From Pirellulaceae bacterium (GTDB lineage: Bacteria > Planctomycetota > Planctomycetia > Pirellulales > Pirellulaceae): DNA of 49,495 bases. A program made the translations under genes and the position numbers. Positions 1 to 7,637 of this stretch are shown here, in pieces (position 1 is the first letter of the stretch; every line of letters starts with the position of its first letter). The stretch spans positions 1 to 49,495 of the forward strand of contig JAHDXO010000070.1 in assembly GCA_023382975.1 (NCBI GenBank). Direction: 5' to 3'. A model generated the notes under the pieces. The model saw only the letters and a list, made by a program, of their open reading frames with translations, was not told the origin of the DNA and did not search any database.

Positions 1-1572
1 TCCTATACCAAAACCTCCAACTTCCTGGTAGATCAATTTCTGCGGGCTGCCTAAGTCTTCGTCCGGCAGCAGACGCAAAAGGCTGCGGAATAGGTGGAAA
101 AGTGCCTCCGGTGCCTGCAGGTCGAAGCGAACGACGGGCGACTCGTAGAGTTGCAACGCTCGATCCCAGAGTTTTGGCCCTTCGTCCACGGATGCGCGGA
201 CCACGGTACGGCTCAGGACATGGATGCTCGTGGAGAAACGACGGCGTTTTCGTTCCGCCACCGGATCGCTGCGCGGTTCACTACCAGTCAGCTTCGGCAG
301 CGAGCCGTCGAGGGCGTGCGCGGCCAAATCGTGAAACTCGTCCAACACGTCCGGCGGCAAGGCAGCAATGCGGTGCCGAGAAAGGTAGGAGCCTGTCAGA
401 TCTCTATCCCGCAGACGAAGGACCAGCGTACGTGTCCGTACCGGATCATGCTCGATGAACCATTCAGCGACATTTCGTAAACGCTTTCCCGATAGGCTGA
501 CGTTGCCAATGGCAGGCGGGTAGGGCGCCTCTTCACTCAACCGCATGAACTGATACGCGACGCCCAGCATCTTTGCAAGCCCCTGATCACCGCCGTGGTA
601 GGTTGTCCTGCGCTCACCCGGTTCGAAACCAGGCTTCTGTGTCACTCTCGGCGGTGTCACCGGTGCCGGCTGGTCCAATCGCGACTCAAACCACTCCAAT
701 TCTGACTGTGGATTGCACTGGACTTGGGAAAGCTGTGCCAAACGTCCTTTGGGCAGTTGCGGGACGGACCGACTTCGACTTTCAAAATGTCGCGACCAAG
801 CAATGTTGTAAAGCAGGCACATTGTCCAGCCTTCTCTCGACAGATTTGCAATGTCCGTAGCTCGCTGCGATGTGTTGTGGCGAAACTTGTTCAAGGCTTC
901 GGTCGCCAATGACGCTGCCTGGTCCAGTTCGCCCAGTTCGGCATAAACCGAAGCTTTGCGAACCGTCCAGATCGGATCTCGGCAGTTGTCCGACCAGTCG
1001 GCGAGCGAGTTCAACGCTCGATCATCATCGAGATCACCCAGGGCAAGCAGCGCACGCTCGTAGCAGAGGCGGGACCGTTCATCGTTCGATAGGGGTTCGG
1101 CTTCTACCAGTCGATCCAGCCACTCGTTGAAATGTCCATGATGGCGTTCTTCGCGATGGAACCGCAAAACCGCAAACGCCAATTCCTTCCACATCACTCG
1201 GACAGTGGGATGTAGCATTGCAGCGGGCGTGGCAGGGACATCGAGATCCCACTCTTCCCGGGCTTCAGCATTCGCGTTCTCCTCGCCTCGGCAGCAGTTG
1301 AGCAGTACCTTTTCGACGGTGGCGGCCACGTCTTCGAATGTCGGCAGAAGCGATGTTTCCAGCCGCCAATTCAGCTCGTACAGCACCCAGAGAAACTGTT
1401 CCGCGTCCAATTCCGCGCTGGCCGAAACGACTGGTTCGATCCAGGATTCCGTGTAATCCCAAATCCTCTGTCGCAACTCGTTCGGGGCGATCAGCCAACC
1501 GGGATACAGTCGCCGATTGTGGTTCCAGATCCAGGCTTCTTGGAGAATTTGTTCGGCGGACACTTCACTCAT
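1..1572 (-). CDS. Large helical-repeat partner of SIR2 protein (C-terminus outside window)
   Basis: The frame is open from an ATG at 1572 to the first base of the window with no stop, giving at least 524 residues. The start shares an ATGA overlap with the stop of the SIR2 gene, so the two are translationally coupled. The N-terminal third is Trp- and Leu-rich and helical in character. Around residues 205-240 there is a TPR-like stretch (YAELGELDQAASLATEAL). No enzymatic motif is visible in the part present. I do not recognise the family with certainty. SIR2-like proteins in defence loci are often paired with a large helical sensor, and a DUF4020-type assignment would be worth testing. Inferred role: sensor or regulator of the SIR2 effector. 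It could instead be a housekeeping TPR protein, but the overlap argues for joint function. Confidence 0.8.
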   Translation of the reverse strand, partial: MSEVSAEQILQEAWIWNHNRRLYPGWLIAPNELRQRIWDYTESWIEPVVSASAELDAEQFLWVLYELNWRLETSLLPTFEDVAATVEKVLLNCCRGEENANAEAREEWDLDVPATPAAMLHPTVRVMWKELAFAVLRFHREERHHGHFNEWLDRLVEAEPLSNDERSRLCYERALLALGDLDDDRALNSLADWSDNCRDPIWTVRKASVYAELGELDQAASLATEALNKFRHNTSQRATDIANLSREGWTMCLLYNIAWSRHFESRSRSVPQLPKGRLAQLSQVQCNPQSELEWFESRLDQPAPVTPPRVTQKPGFEPGERRTTYHGGDQGLAKMLGVAYQFMRLSEEAPYPPAIGNVSLSGKRLRNVAEWFIEHDPVRTRTLVLRLRDRDLTGSYLSRHRIAALPPDVLDEFHDLAAHALDGSLPKLTGSEPRSDPVAERKRRRFSTSIHVLSRTVVRASVDEGPKLWDRALQLYESPVVRFDLQAPEALFHLFRSLLRLLPDEDLGSPQKLIYQEVGGFGIG

Positions 1573-2588
1573 GGATGAAATGCCTCCTTATGTGGAACGT
1601 CGTGACTCGGTGGCAGAATCTCCGGCAGTCGCGGTGATGGCCGACGTGGGGGTTCCGGCGTGGACGGCCAATCAAGTGGATCCGCCGGCCGACCGGCTTC
1701 GAGACTCAGGAGCAGCCACTCGACGGCTAAGCTGTGACGTTCTTCTGTATCGGGGAACTCGTCCTTTGGAAACAGTGGCGTCAGGTCGACAGGTGTCACA
1801 TTGCGGCGATACAGCAGGCGACGTTGCGAGTCATTCAAGTCGAGTAGACCACAGAGATAGATCCACGGCGCGGAGTCTCCCAGATTGTCTCGCACCCACC
1901 CCGTCCAGTGCAGGAAGTTCGGGTCGTCTCCCGAGAATCTCAAGAGGCAAACGACGTTCTCCATAAAGGCTTGCTGGGCCAAATTGACAAAGGCAGCAAA
2001 CCGTTTGGGGTAGGTCCGGAAATCTTCCTCGGTCAGAATGAAGGGCCGGTGGGCTGGAAACGTTCCATGTAACTTTGTAATCCTCGGCCGCACGGCCAGC
2101 GGGATCTCGTCTACCGTCCGAACAGGACTGTACTTGCGTCCAACGACAGCGTTTGCGGTCCGTTCGAGCAGCGTGTCGTAATTGGTCGTGAGCACGTCAG
2201 CCCAGGGCAAGTCGAGCAACATTTGATGCAAACGTCCCGGGCGGAAGTTATTGTCCGGAATCGCCTCCAACAACAGCTCATCCAGCTTCTGTCGCCCGAA
2301 GGCCGATTCGAACTCTTCGGCCATTCGCAACGCGCCACTCGTCGCCGAAGCCCGCTCGACAATGCGGTCGCGGTCGGCATCCGTATGCCGGGTTGGCGGG
2401 TAGAGCCGAACGGTAAGTCGCCGGACCAATTCGCCCCAAAGCGGAAATCGCGCCGTCTGGACGCCCACTGGCTCCGCATTTCGGCTGAATCCCGACCCGA
2501 CCATCACAGCCGATCGCCCGAATTCGCTCCCATTCCAGAGCGCCTGACGAATCGTTTCGATGTATTTGCAGTCGGGAAAGTCAGCCAT
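1569..2588 (-). CDS. SIR2-like (SIR2_2 type) NAD-binding protein, candidate NADase effector
   Basis: A 339-residue protein beginning MADFPDCKY. An upstream ATG at 2636 is in frame, but it would place a 16-bp palindrome inside the coding region and a -10-like TATACT only a few bases before the ATG. The SIR2 fold signature is complete: glycine loop GSGFS at residues 31-35, TNYD at 135-138 and KLHG at 172-175, followed by an FSGDDPN segment. In known SIR2 defence effectors (ThsA, DSR and SIR2-Ago families) the Asn of TNYD and the His of KLHG are needed for NAD hydrolysis. It has no Zn-binding Cys tetrad of true protein deacylases, so depletion of NAD is more likely than deacetylation. It overlaps the downstream large gene by four bases. 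The defence role is inferred from family and context. Confidence 0.85.
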   Translation of the reverse strand: MADFPDCKYIETIRQALWNGSEFGRSAVMVGSGFSRNAEPVGVQTARFPLWGELVRRLTVRLYPPTRHTDADRDRIVERASATSGALRMAEEFESAFGRQKLDELLLEAIPDNNFRPGRLHQMLLDLPWADVLTTNYDTLLERTANAVVGRKYSPVRTVDEIPLAVRPRITKLHGTFPAHRPFILTEEDFRTYPKRFAAFVNLAQQAFMENVVCLLRFSGDDPNFLHWTGWVRDNLGDSAPWIYLCGLLDLNDSQRRLLYRRNVTPVDLTPLFPKDEFPDTEERHSLAVEWLLLSLEAGRPADPLDWPSTPEPPRRPSPRLPEILPPSHDVPHKEAFHP

Positions 2589-2602
2589 GTATGCACGCTG
2601 CG

Positions 2603-2618
2603 TTCTTTGATCAAAGAA
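2603..2618. promoter_or_regulatory. 16-bp perfect palindrome upstream of the SIR2 gene
   Basis: TTCTTTGATCAAAGAA is a perfect palindrome lying 15 to 30 bases upstream of the chosen SIR2 ATG. A -10-like TATACT (minus strand, 2639-2644) sits just beyond it, so the palindrome would fall between the transcription start and the start codon, where a repressor could block expression. No convincing -35 box is visible. Confidence 0.45.
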
Positions 2619-2843
2619 GGCTCGTAGACGCAGCATCCAGTATATTTCAGATTCTGCACGATTCGAGAACGAAATTGTCCGGCCCTACAAACCCAATCGC
2701 GTTTGTTGCCTCGCAGCGTATGTTCCGCTCCTGGGGCAGCTAGATCGATTCGACGTTGCGGGCGACGTGCCAAGTGTGCGGCGGGATTTTTGAAGACGAT
2801 CTACTCCTGGCAGGGCAATCCGTGTGGCTCGCCCATACCAGCG

Positions 2844-4235
2844 TTACGGTGCGGTTGGGCCGGCCCAGGTTTGGCCTTTTTTGTAGCGTTGCGCGCGGTC
2901 GATGACGATGGCGTCTTGGCTGGTCTGAATGACTTTGTCCAGCGATTGTTCAAACTCCGCCTTGTTCGCGTCGCGGAGCGTCCGGTGGTGGGCCAATTCG
3001 ACGATGGATTGGCAGGCTTGCTGGGCGTAGGCCGGTTGGTCGAGATAGGGCATCAGGAAACGCAGCGTCTCGGGGATGCGAATTGCTGAGGCCCGCTGTA
3101 AGGCAAGAATCCGTTCGTCGTCCGCGGTGCAAAGGGAGATCGCTTTCTTCAGCAGTTCCAGCTTCTCACCATCCGTGCGGCCGTCGGGCAGGGGGGCGAC
3201 GCGGATCAGCGCCCGCAGTGCGGCCGTGCGATGCGCCGGGTGCTCGGCGGTCTGGATCAGCGCCGTCAATTCGGCCGCGACCGAGGCGTCGGGCCAGTTG
3301 CACAGCGCGCGGACGCCCGCTTCACGCTGTTTCGAATCTCGCGAGGCGAGTGCCGATTTCACGACTTCCAACGCGTCGGGGCCACCGACGCGGCCCAGCG
3401 CTGGCAGCAATAGCAACCGATCCACCGGGGGCAACGCGTCGATGGCGGCCAGCAGAGGTCGGGCCCGCTGTTCGGTGTCCTCGATGCGGGCACAGACCTG
3501 CATCACAGCTCTTTCCGCTGCGTCGCGTTCGCGCCCCCGCTCGGCGGCAAGAATGCCCTGAACCATGCCGGCCACGTGTTCGGGTCCGGCTAGTTGTCCC
3601 AACGCGGCCATCGCCGCCGAGCGTATCGTCGGGTCGGCATCGATGGCTTGGGGCAGGATGTCCGCGGCCGTGTCGAAAGCACGGCGCGTTGTCAGAATGT
3701 CAAGCAGTGTCACCTTCAGCGACGGCGATTGCTTCAACTGGTCGGCGATCGTTCGCGAAACGGCTGGGCCCGGAAGACGGCCCAGGCTGGCCCGTGCCGC
3801 CGCTTGCTCGGCGGAGGAACCTTGGGAAAGCAAGACGAGCAACCGAGGGGCGTCGGACGGTTCGCCCAAATAGCCGAGCGCGTCGATCGCCGCTAAACGC
3901 ACCGGCTCGTTCCCGCTGGTGGTCAGCAGGTCCACGATGGCAGGCCGCGCCGCGGCGTCTCCGCGGGCGGCCAGAGCACTGACTAGGGCGGCTTGAACCT
4001 CGGGCGGCAGTTGAGGCAACAGAGCGGCAAACTGCCGCGTCGCGGCCTCGCCTTTCGCTTCCGTGCGGACTTGCTCCAGGCCCAGCGCCCGCATGTCCTT
4101 GTCCTTGTCGTTCAGCAACTGGACGACGAAGGCGACGAGTTCGTCGGCGGGCTCCTCCGCGGCTCGCAACGCCAGCGAGAACACCAGACCAGCCGCAAAG
4201 ATCGCTGCGCACAACAACATGCGGGTGCGTTTCAA
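2844..4235 (-). CDS. Secreted HEAT-repeat protein
   Basis: I chose a TTG start at 4235 because a strong GGGAGG lies 6 bases upstream of it. It gives an N-terminus (KRTR followed by MLLCAAIFAAGLVFSLALRAAE) typical of a Sec signal peptide. The next ATG is at 4220. The 463-residue product consists of roughly 30-residue Ala/Leu-rich helical pairs with the HEAT pattern, such as VRLAAIDALGYLGEP and IRSAAMAALGQLAGP, running almost to the C-terminus. HEAT solenoids are protein-binding scaffolds with no catalytic activity of their own. The gene lies 37 bp behind a second HEAT gene and an exported Gfo/Idh/MocA enzyme on the same strand, so the three probably form an operon for a periplasmic function. 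The partner and target are unknown. Confidence 0.85.
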   Translation of the reverse strand: MKRTRMLLCAAIFAAGLVFSLALRAAEEPADELVAFVVQLLNDKDKDMRALGLEQVRTEAKGEAATRQFAALLPQLPPEVQAALVSALAARGDAAARPAIVDLLTTSGNEPVRLAAIDALGYLGEPSDAPRLLVLLSQGSSAEQAAARASLGRLPGPAVSRTIADQLKQSPSLKVTLLDILTTRRAFDTAADILPQAIDADPTIRSAAMAALGQLAGPEHVAGMVQGILAAERGRERDAAERAVMQVCARIEDTEQRARPLLAAIDALPPVDRLLLLPALGRVGGPDALEVVKSALASRDSKQREAGVRALCNWPDASVAAELTALIQTAEHPAHRTAALRALIRVAPLPDGRTDGEKLELLKKAISLCTADDERILALQRASAIRIPETLRFLMPYLDQPAYAQQACQSIVELAHHRTLRDANKAEFEQSLDKVIQTSQDAIVIDRAQRYKKGQTWAGPTAP

Positions 4236-4272
4236 AGCTCTGCCTCCCTTCGAATCGGCGGGACGATTCCTC

Positions 4273-4971
4273 TTACTTGCCGGCGCAAGCCAACATGCCC
4301 CGCGTGGCTGCGAGGCGCACGTGTTTGGGCTGTTCTTCGCCGATGAACGCTCTGTACACCGCCATCGCTTCGAGCTTCTTGCCGTCGGCCAGCAGCGCTT
4401 CGGCGATGGCGAGGCAAGCATCGATCGTGGCCACTTTCGCCGTGGGATCCTCCGTGGAGGTGTTCCGCAGCGCCGTGGTCGCACCCGGCGCCGCGATTGC
4501 TCCCAGTGCCAAGGCGGCTGCGCGAGCCGTGGCTGCGTCGGCGTCGCTCAGCAGCGCGACCAGGGCTGGCACGCTGGCCGCGTCCCGGCGCGAACCGAGC
4601 GCGCTCATCACGCCGATCCTCAACTTGCCGGAAACCTTGGGCAGCGCGTCGCGCAGTGCCTGATCGGCTTCCGGCGCGGGAATCCGTTCCAGCGCGTAGC
4701 GGGCCATGTGGGAGAGTTCCGGAACGGTCAGAAGTTCGGCCAGCGCGGGCACCGAGGCGGCCGTGCCCACGATCATCAACTGACGACAGACGGCGTCTTT
4801 CGCGGCACGCGGCGCGTCGGTTTTCAACACCGCCGCCAAACGGTCTTCCAGTTCCCGCCGCGCGGCGGCATCGCTTTGCGTGGCCACCACGGCCTGGTCG
4901 ATCGGCGACAGGACTTTGGGGTCCGTGCCCCAGTCGTAGGTTTTCAAGGATTCAAAGGCTTGGTCCAACAT
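4273..4971 (-). CDS. Small HEAT-repeat protein
   Basis: A 232-residue protein starting MLDQAFESLKTYDWG. The ATG at 4971 has GGAG six bases upstream, whereas the in-frame ATG at 4983 has no ribosome binding site. HEAT-like helical pairs are visible (ARYALERIPAPEADQALRDALP, IGVMSALGSRRDAASVPALVALLSD). There is no signal peptide, unlike the next gene, so it may act in the cytoplasm. It sits between a Gfo/Idh/MocA gene (61 bp upstream) and the secreted HEAT gene. The two HEAT genes have separate stops, ribosome binding sites and N-termini, so they are not a frameshifted single gene, though they may derive from one. The function is inferred only as a binding scaffold. Confidence 0.8.
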   Translation of the reverse strand: MLDQAFESLKTYDWGTDPKVLSPIDQAVVATQSDAAARRELEDRLAAVLKTDAPRAAKDAVCRQLMIVGTAASVPALAELLTVPELSHMARYALERIPAPEADQALRDALPKVSGKLRIGVMSALGSRRDAASVPALVALLSDADAATARAAALALGAIAAPGATTALRNTSTEDPTAKVATIDACLAIAEALLADGKKLEAMAVYRAFIGEEQPKHVRLAATRGMLACAGK

Positions 4972-5032
4972 ATTCGACTCCATCAATGGTTCAGACTCGA
5001 CTTAGCAGAAGTACGATGCGTTGCGTCCGCGG

Positions 5033-6253
5033 TTACAGTTGCCACGGCTCGCGGCGGGCGACGTCCAGGAAGCGGTTGGCCTCGGCGTCGCCGGGGAACT
5101 CCTGCCGGGCAACGTCCCACTTCAGGGATCGCTGCAGCCGGTAGGCGACCGTGCCCAGGTGGCTGAGATTCACGGTGTTGACTGCCAACTCGATATCGCG
5201 GAACGGGCGCTCGCGAGTCTTGACGCATTCGATGAAGTCGCCATAGATGCCGCCGGTGCCCTTGTAGGTCGGCAGCGGTTTGGCCGGCCGTGTTTCGTCG
5301 GGCGTGCCTTCGACTTGCAGATTGCCCCAGCCTGGACGGTTGTGGTAGATCAGCATGCCGTTGGGGTAGCGGAACGTCACGTACTTGCGGCCATTGTCGT
5401 CGCTGTAGACGATTTCTTCAGGTTGCAGTTCCCGGACGTCCACGGCATAGGTCGCGCCGCCGAAATGGTGCGCGCCCCAGTCGGTCATGCCGCCGCCGGA
5501 GTAGTCGACGTACGAGCGCCAACTTCCGCCGCTGGTGCCGAAGTTGCCGTCGCAGCGGCCCTTGCTGTACGGTGCCCAAGGGGCGGGGCCGAGCCACATG
5601 TCCCAGTCGATGTCCTCCGGGACGTCTTCGGGCGGCAGATTGCATTGCTGCGAGAGCGGTCCGACGTTGACGTTGATCGCCTTGATCGTCCCCAACTCGC
5701 CGCCCCAACAGCGGCCGACAACTTCCCGGTAGTCGTCCATCACGCGCTGACTGCCGCCGGACACGACGCGCGAGTAGCGGCGAGCCGCATCGATCATCAA
5801 GCGGCCTTCGCGCAGCGTCCGCGTCTCGGGCTTCTGGCAGTACACGTCTTTGCCTTGACGGCAGGCTTCGATCACCTGGACCGCGTGCCAATGGTCGGGT
5901 GTGGCGATGTGTACGGCATCGATGTCCGGGCGCGCCAGCAGTTCGCGGAAATCGTTGTAGGCTTGACAGTCGCTGTTCTTGTAACGCTCGTCGACCTTGC
6001 CCTTGGCCTGATTCAACGCGCCCTTGCGGACGTCGCAGACGGCCACGTACTGAACGTCGGACCGCCCAAGGAAAGCGCCTTGGTCGCCTCGGCCCATGTT
6101 GCCGATGCCGATGCCGCCCATGACGATCCGGTCGCTGGCCGGCGCGACTTCGTCGCTGCCCAAGGCGTTGGAAGTAATTACGTACGGCACCGCAAGTGCC
6201 GCACCGGCCGCTTTCAGGAATTCGCGGCGGGTTGGATGGTGGTGATTGCCCAT
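5033..6253 (-). CDS. Tat-exported Gfo/Idh/MocA family oxidoreductase
   Basis: A 406-residue protein from ATG 6253, with GAGG upstream. The N-terminus carries a twin-arginine signal (TRREFLK at residues 8-14, then AAGAALAVPYV), so it is folded with its cofactor before export. A Rossmann dinucleotide loop GGIGIGNMG occupies residues 46-54. The hallmark substrate-side segment is DVYCQKPETRTLREG, where CQKP stands in the place of the usual EKP. A C-terminal alpha/beta domain follows. The family oxidises or epimerises sugars and sugar derivatives with NAD(P). Planctomycetes carry many exported paralogs, thought to act on polysaccharide breakdown products. The exact substrate cannot be read from sequence. 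It heads the operon with the two HEAT genes. Confidence 0.93.
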   Translation of the reverse strand: MGNHHHPTRREFLKAAGAALAVPYVITSNALGSDEVAPASDRIVMGGIGIGNMGRGDQGAFLGRSDVQYVAVCDVRKGALNQAKGKVDERYKNSDCQAYNDFRELLARPDIDAVHIATPDHWHAVQVIEACRQGKDVYCQKPETRTLREGRLMIDAARRYSRVVSGGSQRVMDDYREVVGRCWGGELGTIKAINVNVGPLSQQCNLPPEDVPEDIDWDMWLGPAPWAPYSKGRCDGNFGTSGGSWRSYVDYSGGGMTDWGAHHFGGATYAVDVRELQPEEIVYSDDNGRKYVTFRYPNGMLIYHNRPGWGNLQVEGTPDETRPAKPLPTYKGTGGIYGDFIECVKTRERPFRDIELAVNTVNLSHLGTVAYRLQRSLKWDVARQEFPGDAEANRFLDVARREPWQL

Positions 6254-6380
6254 GCGTGTTTCCTCATCGGGGATGAAAGGTGGGAACCAAGTAGACCAAT
6301 CTATCCCTTGGAAACGCGGGTGTCCAGAGTGCAGAAGAACGAATTGAATTTCCGTCACCCGGGTTTCACCGCAGGCAGGC

Positions 6381-7436
6381 TCACCACTCGAATTCGTCGA
6401 AGCCGCTTGGGGGGATCAGGGTTTGGGCGGACGGAGGCGAATCGAATGCGGGAGGCAGCCCGCCGTGTTCGGCTAGAACGCGGCAGTGGGCTTTACAGGC
6501 CATCGACAGGCCCTCGAGGTTGTAGCCTCCCTCGAGAATCGAGACGACGCGGCCGTCGGCAAATTGATCGGCAGTCTCCAGCATGATGCGAGTCAAGTCG
6601 CCGAAGTCATCGTCAGTCAACTGAAAATGTCCCAGCGGGTCGCCGTGGCGGGAATCGAACCCCGCCGAGATCAACACCAACTCGGGCTTGAACCGTTCGG
6701 CCGCCGACCGCATCTCGTCGCCGAACACACCCACGATCTCGTTGCGTCCGACGCCAGCCGGGAAAGGTCGGTTCATGGTTGTCCCGCGACCTCGGCCACG
6801 CCCCGTTTCGTCGCGGGCGCCGGTCCCGGGGTACCAGGGCCACTGGTGCGTACTGAAGAAGAATACGGAATCGTCCTCGTAGAACGCGTCCTGAGTGCCG
6901 TTGCCGTGATGCACGTCCCAGTCGACGATCAACACCTTGCCGATTCCGTACCGGTGTTGCGCGTAGCGGGCGGCCAAGGCAATGTTGTTGAACACGCAGA
7001 ATCCCATCCCGCGATTCGGCGTGGCATGGTGGCCGGGAGGCCGGACGATGCAGAAGGCGTTCTTCGCTTGCCCTTCCATCAACGCATCGATGGCGGTGAA
7101 CGTACCGCCCACCGCATGCAGAGCCGGTTTCCAGGACCAGCGGGAAACCGCCGTATCCCCGGTGCTCAAGTGGCCCTGTCCGGACTGGATGTCGTGCTTC
7201 GCGGTTTCGATGTAGGTCTCGGTGTGACAGCGAGCGATCTCCGATTCCTCGGCTTCGCGCGGATCCAGCCAGAGCAGGCGGCGGTACAGATCCGTCTTCT
7301 TCAGGGCGTTGACGACAACCGTGTATCGCAGGGGAGATTCCGGGTGCCCCATGCCTGTGTCATGGTTGGCGTACAAGGTGGCATGGACAACCGCCGTGGG
7401 CAGAGGATTATTCTCTGCGAAGATCTCTTGATGCAT
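6381..7436 (-). CDS. Histone deacetylase-family (AcuC/class II-like) deacetylase
   Basis: A 351-residue protein starting MHQEIFAENN. It shows all hallmarks of the arginase-fold deacetylases: RPPGHHA with the catalytic His pair at residues 136-137, VDWDVHHGNGTQ (Zn ligands D174 and H176) and SAGFDSRHGDPLG (third Zn ligand D266), then the EGGYN glycine-rich segment. Bacterial members remove acetyl or larger acyl groups from proteins such as acetyl-CoA synthetase, or from polyamines. The sequence alone does not say which. No signal peptide is evident, so it should be cytoplasmic. It lies 201 bp downstream of the LptC/LptA-like gene on the same strand, probably as a separate unit. Confidence 0.95.
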   Translation of the reverse strand: MHQEIFAENNPLPTAVVHATLYANHDTGMGHPESPLRYTVVVNALKKTDLYRRLLWLDPREAEESEIARCHTETYIETAKHDIQSGQGHLSTGDTAVSRWSWKPALHAVGGTFTAIDALMEGQAKNAFCIVRPPGHHATPNRGMGFCVFNNIALAARYAQHRYGIGKVLIVDWDVHHGNGTQDAFYEDDSVFFFSTHQWPWYPGTGARDETGRGRGRGTTMNRPFPAGVGRNEIVGVFGDEMRSAAERFKPELVLISAGFDSRHGDPLGHFQLTDDDFGDLTRIMLETADQFADGRVVSILEGGYNLEGLSMACKAHCRVLAEHGGLPPAFDSPPSAQTLIPPSGFDEFEW

Positions 7437-7637
7437 CTCGCTGCACACTCGCTTCGAGGGAGAAGTCGAACAACACGCTCTCTCCGCAGGGCGGAAATCC
7501 GCCGATCGAGCCAGAAAAAGCACGCGGAAACCACGAGAGTATAACTCCAGCTCGAGACCTTTGTTAAGGGGCGTTAACAGCGAGTTCGATCCACGCGTGT
7601 GCGGTCGCAAACGCGATTCTCGCGTTTTCCAACGCCA

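Noticed and set aside
4235..4971. The two HEAT genes as one frameshifted gene.
   Set aside because: Each has its own stop, ribosome binding site and distinct N-terminus, including a signal peptide on the downstream one.
5021..6586. Long plus-strand frame antisense to the Gfo/Idh/MocA gene (521 codons).
   Set aside because: It is an antisense shadow of a gene with clear motifs; long antisense frames are expected at this GC content. The same applies to frames at 13572-15896, 17770-19188, 29681-31816, 34064-35836, 43223-44551, 45256-46698 and 47991-49427.
6641..6670. A tRNA-like TTCGAATC-style segment.
   Set aside because: It lies inside the SAGFDSRHGDP active-site codons of the HDAC gene, and no acceptor stem or anticodon arm can be built around it.
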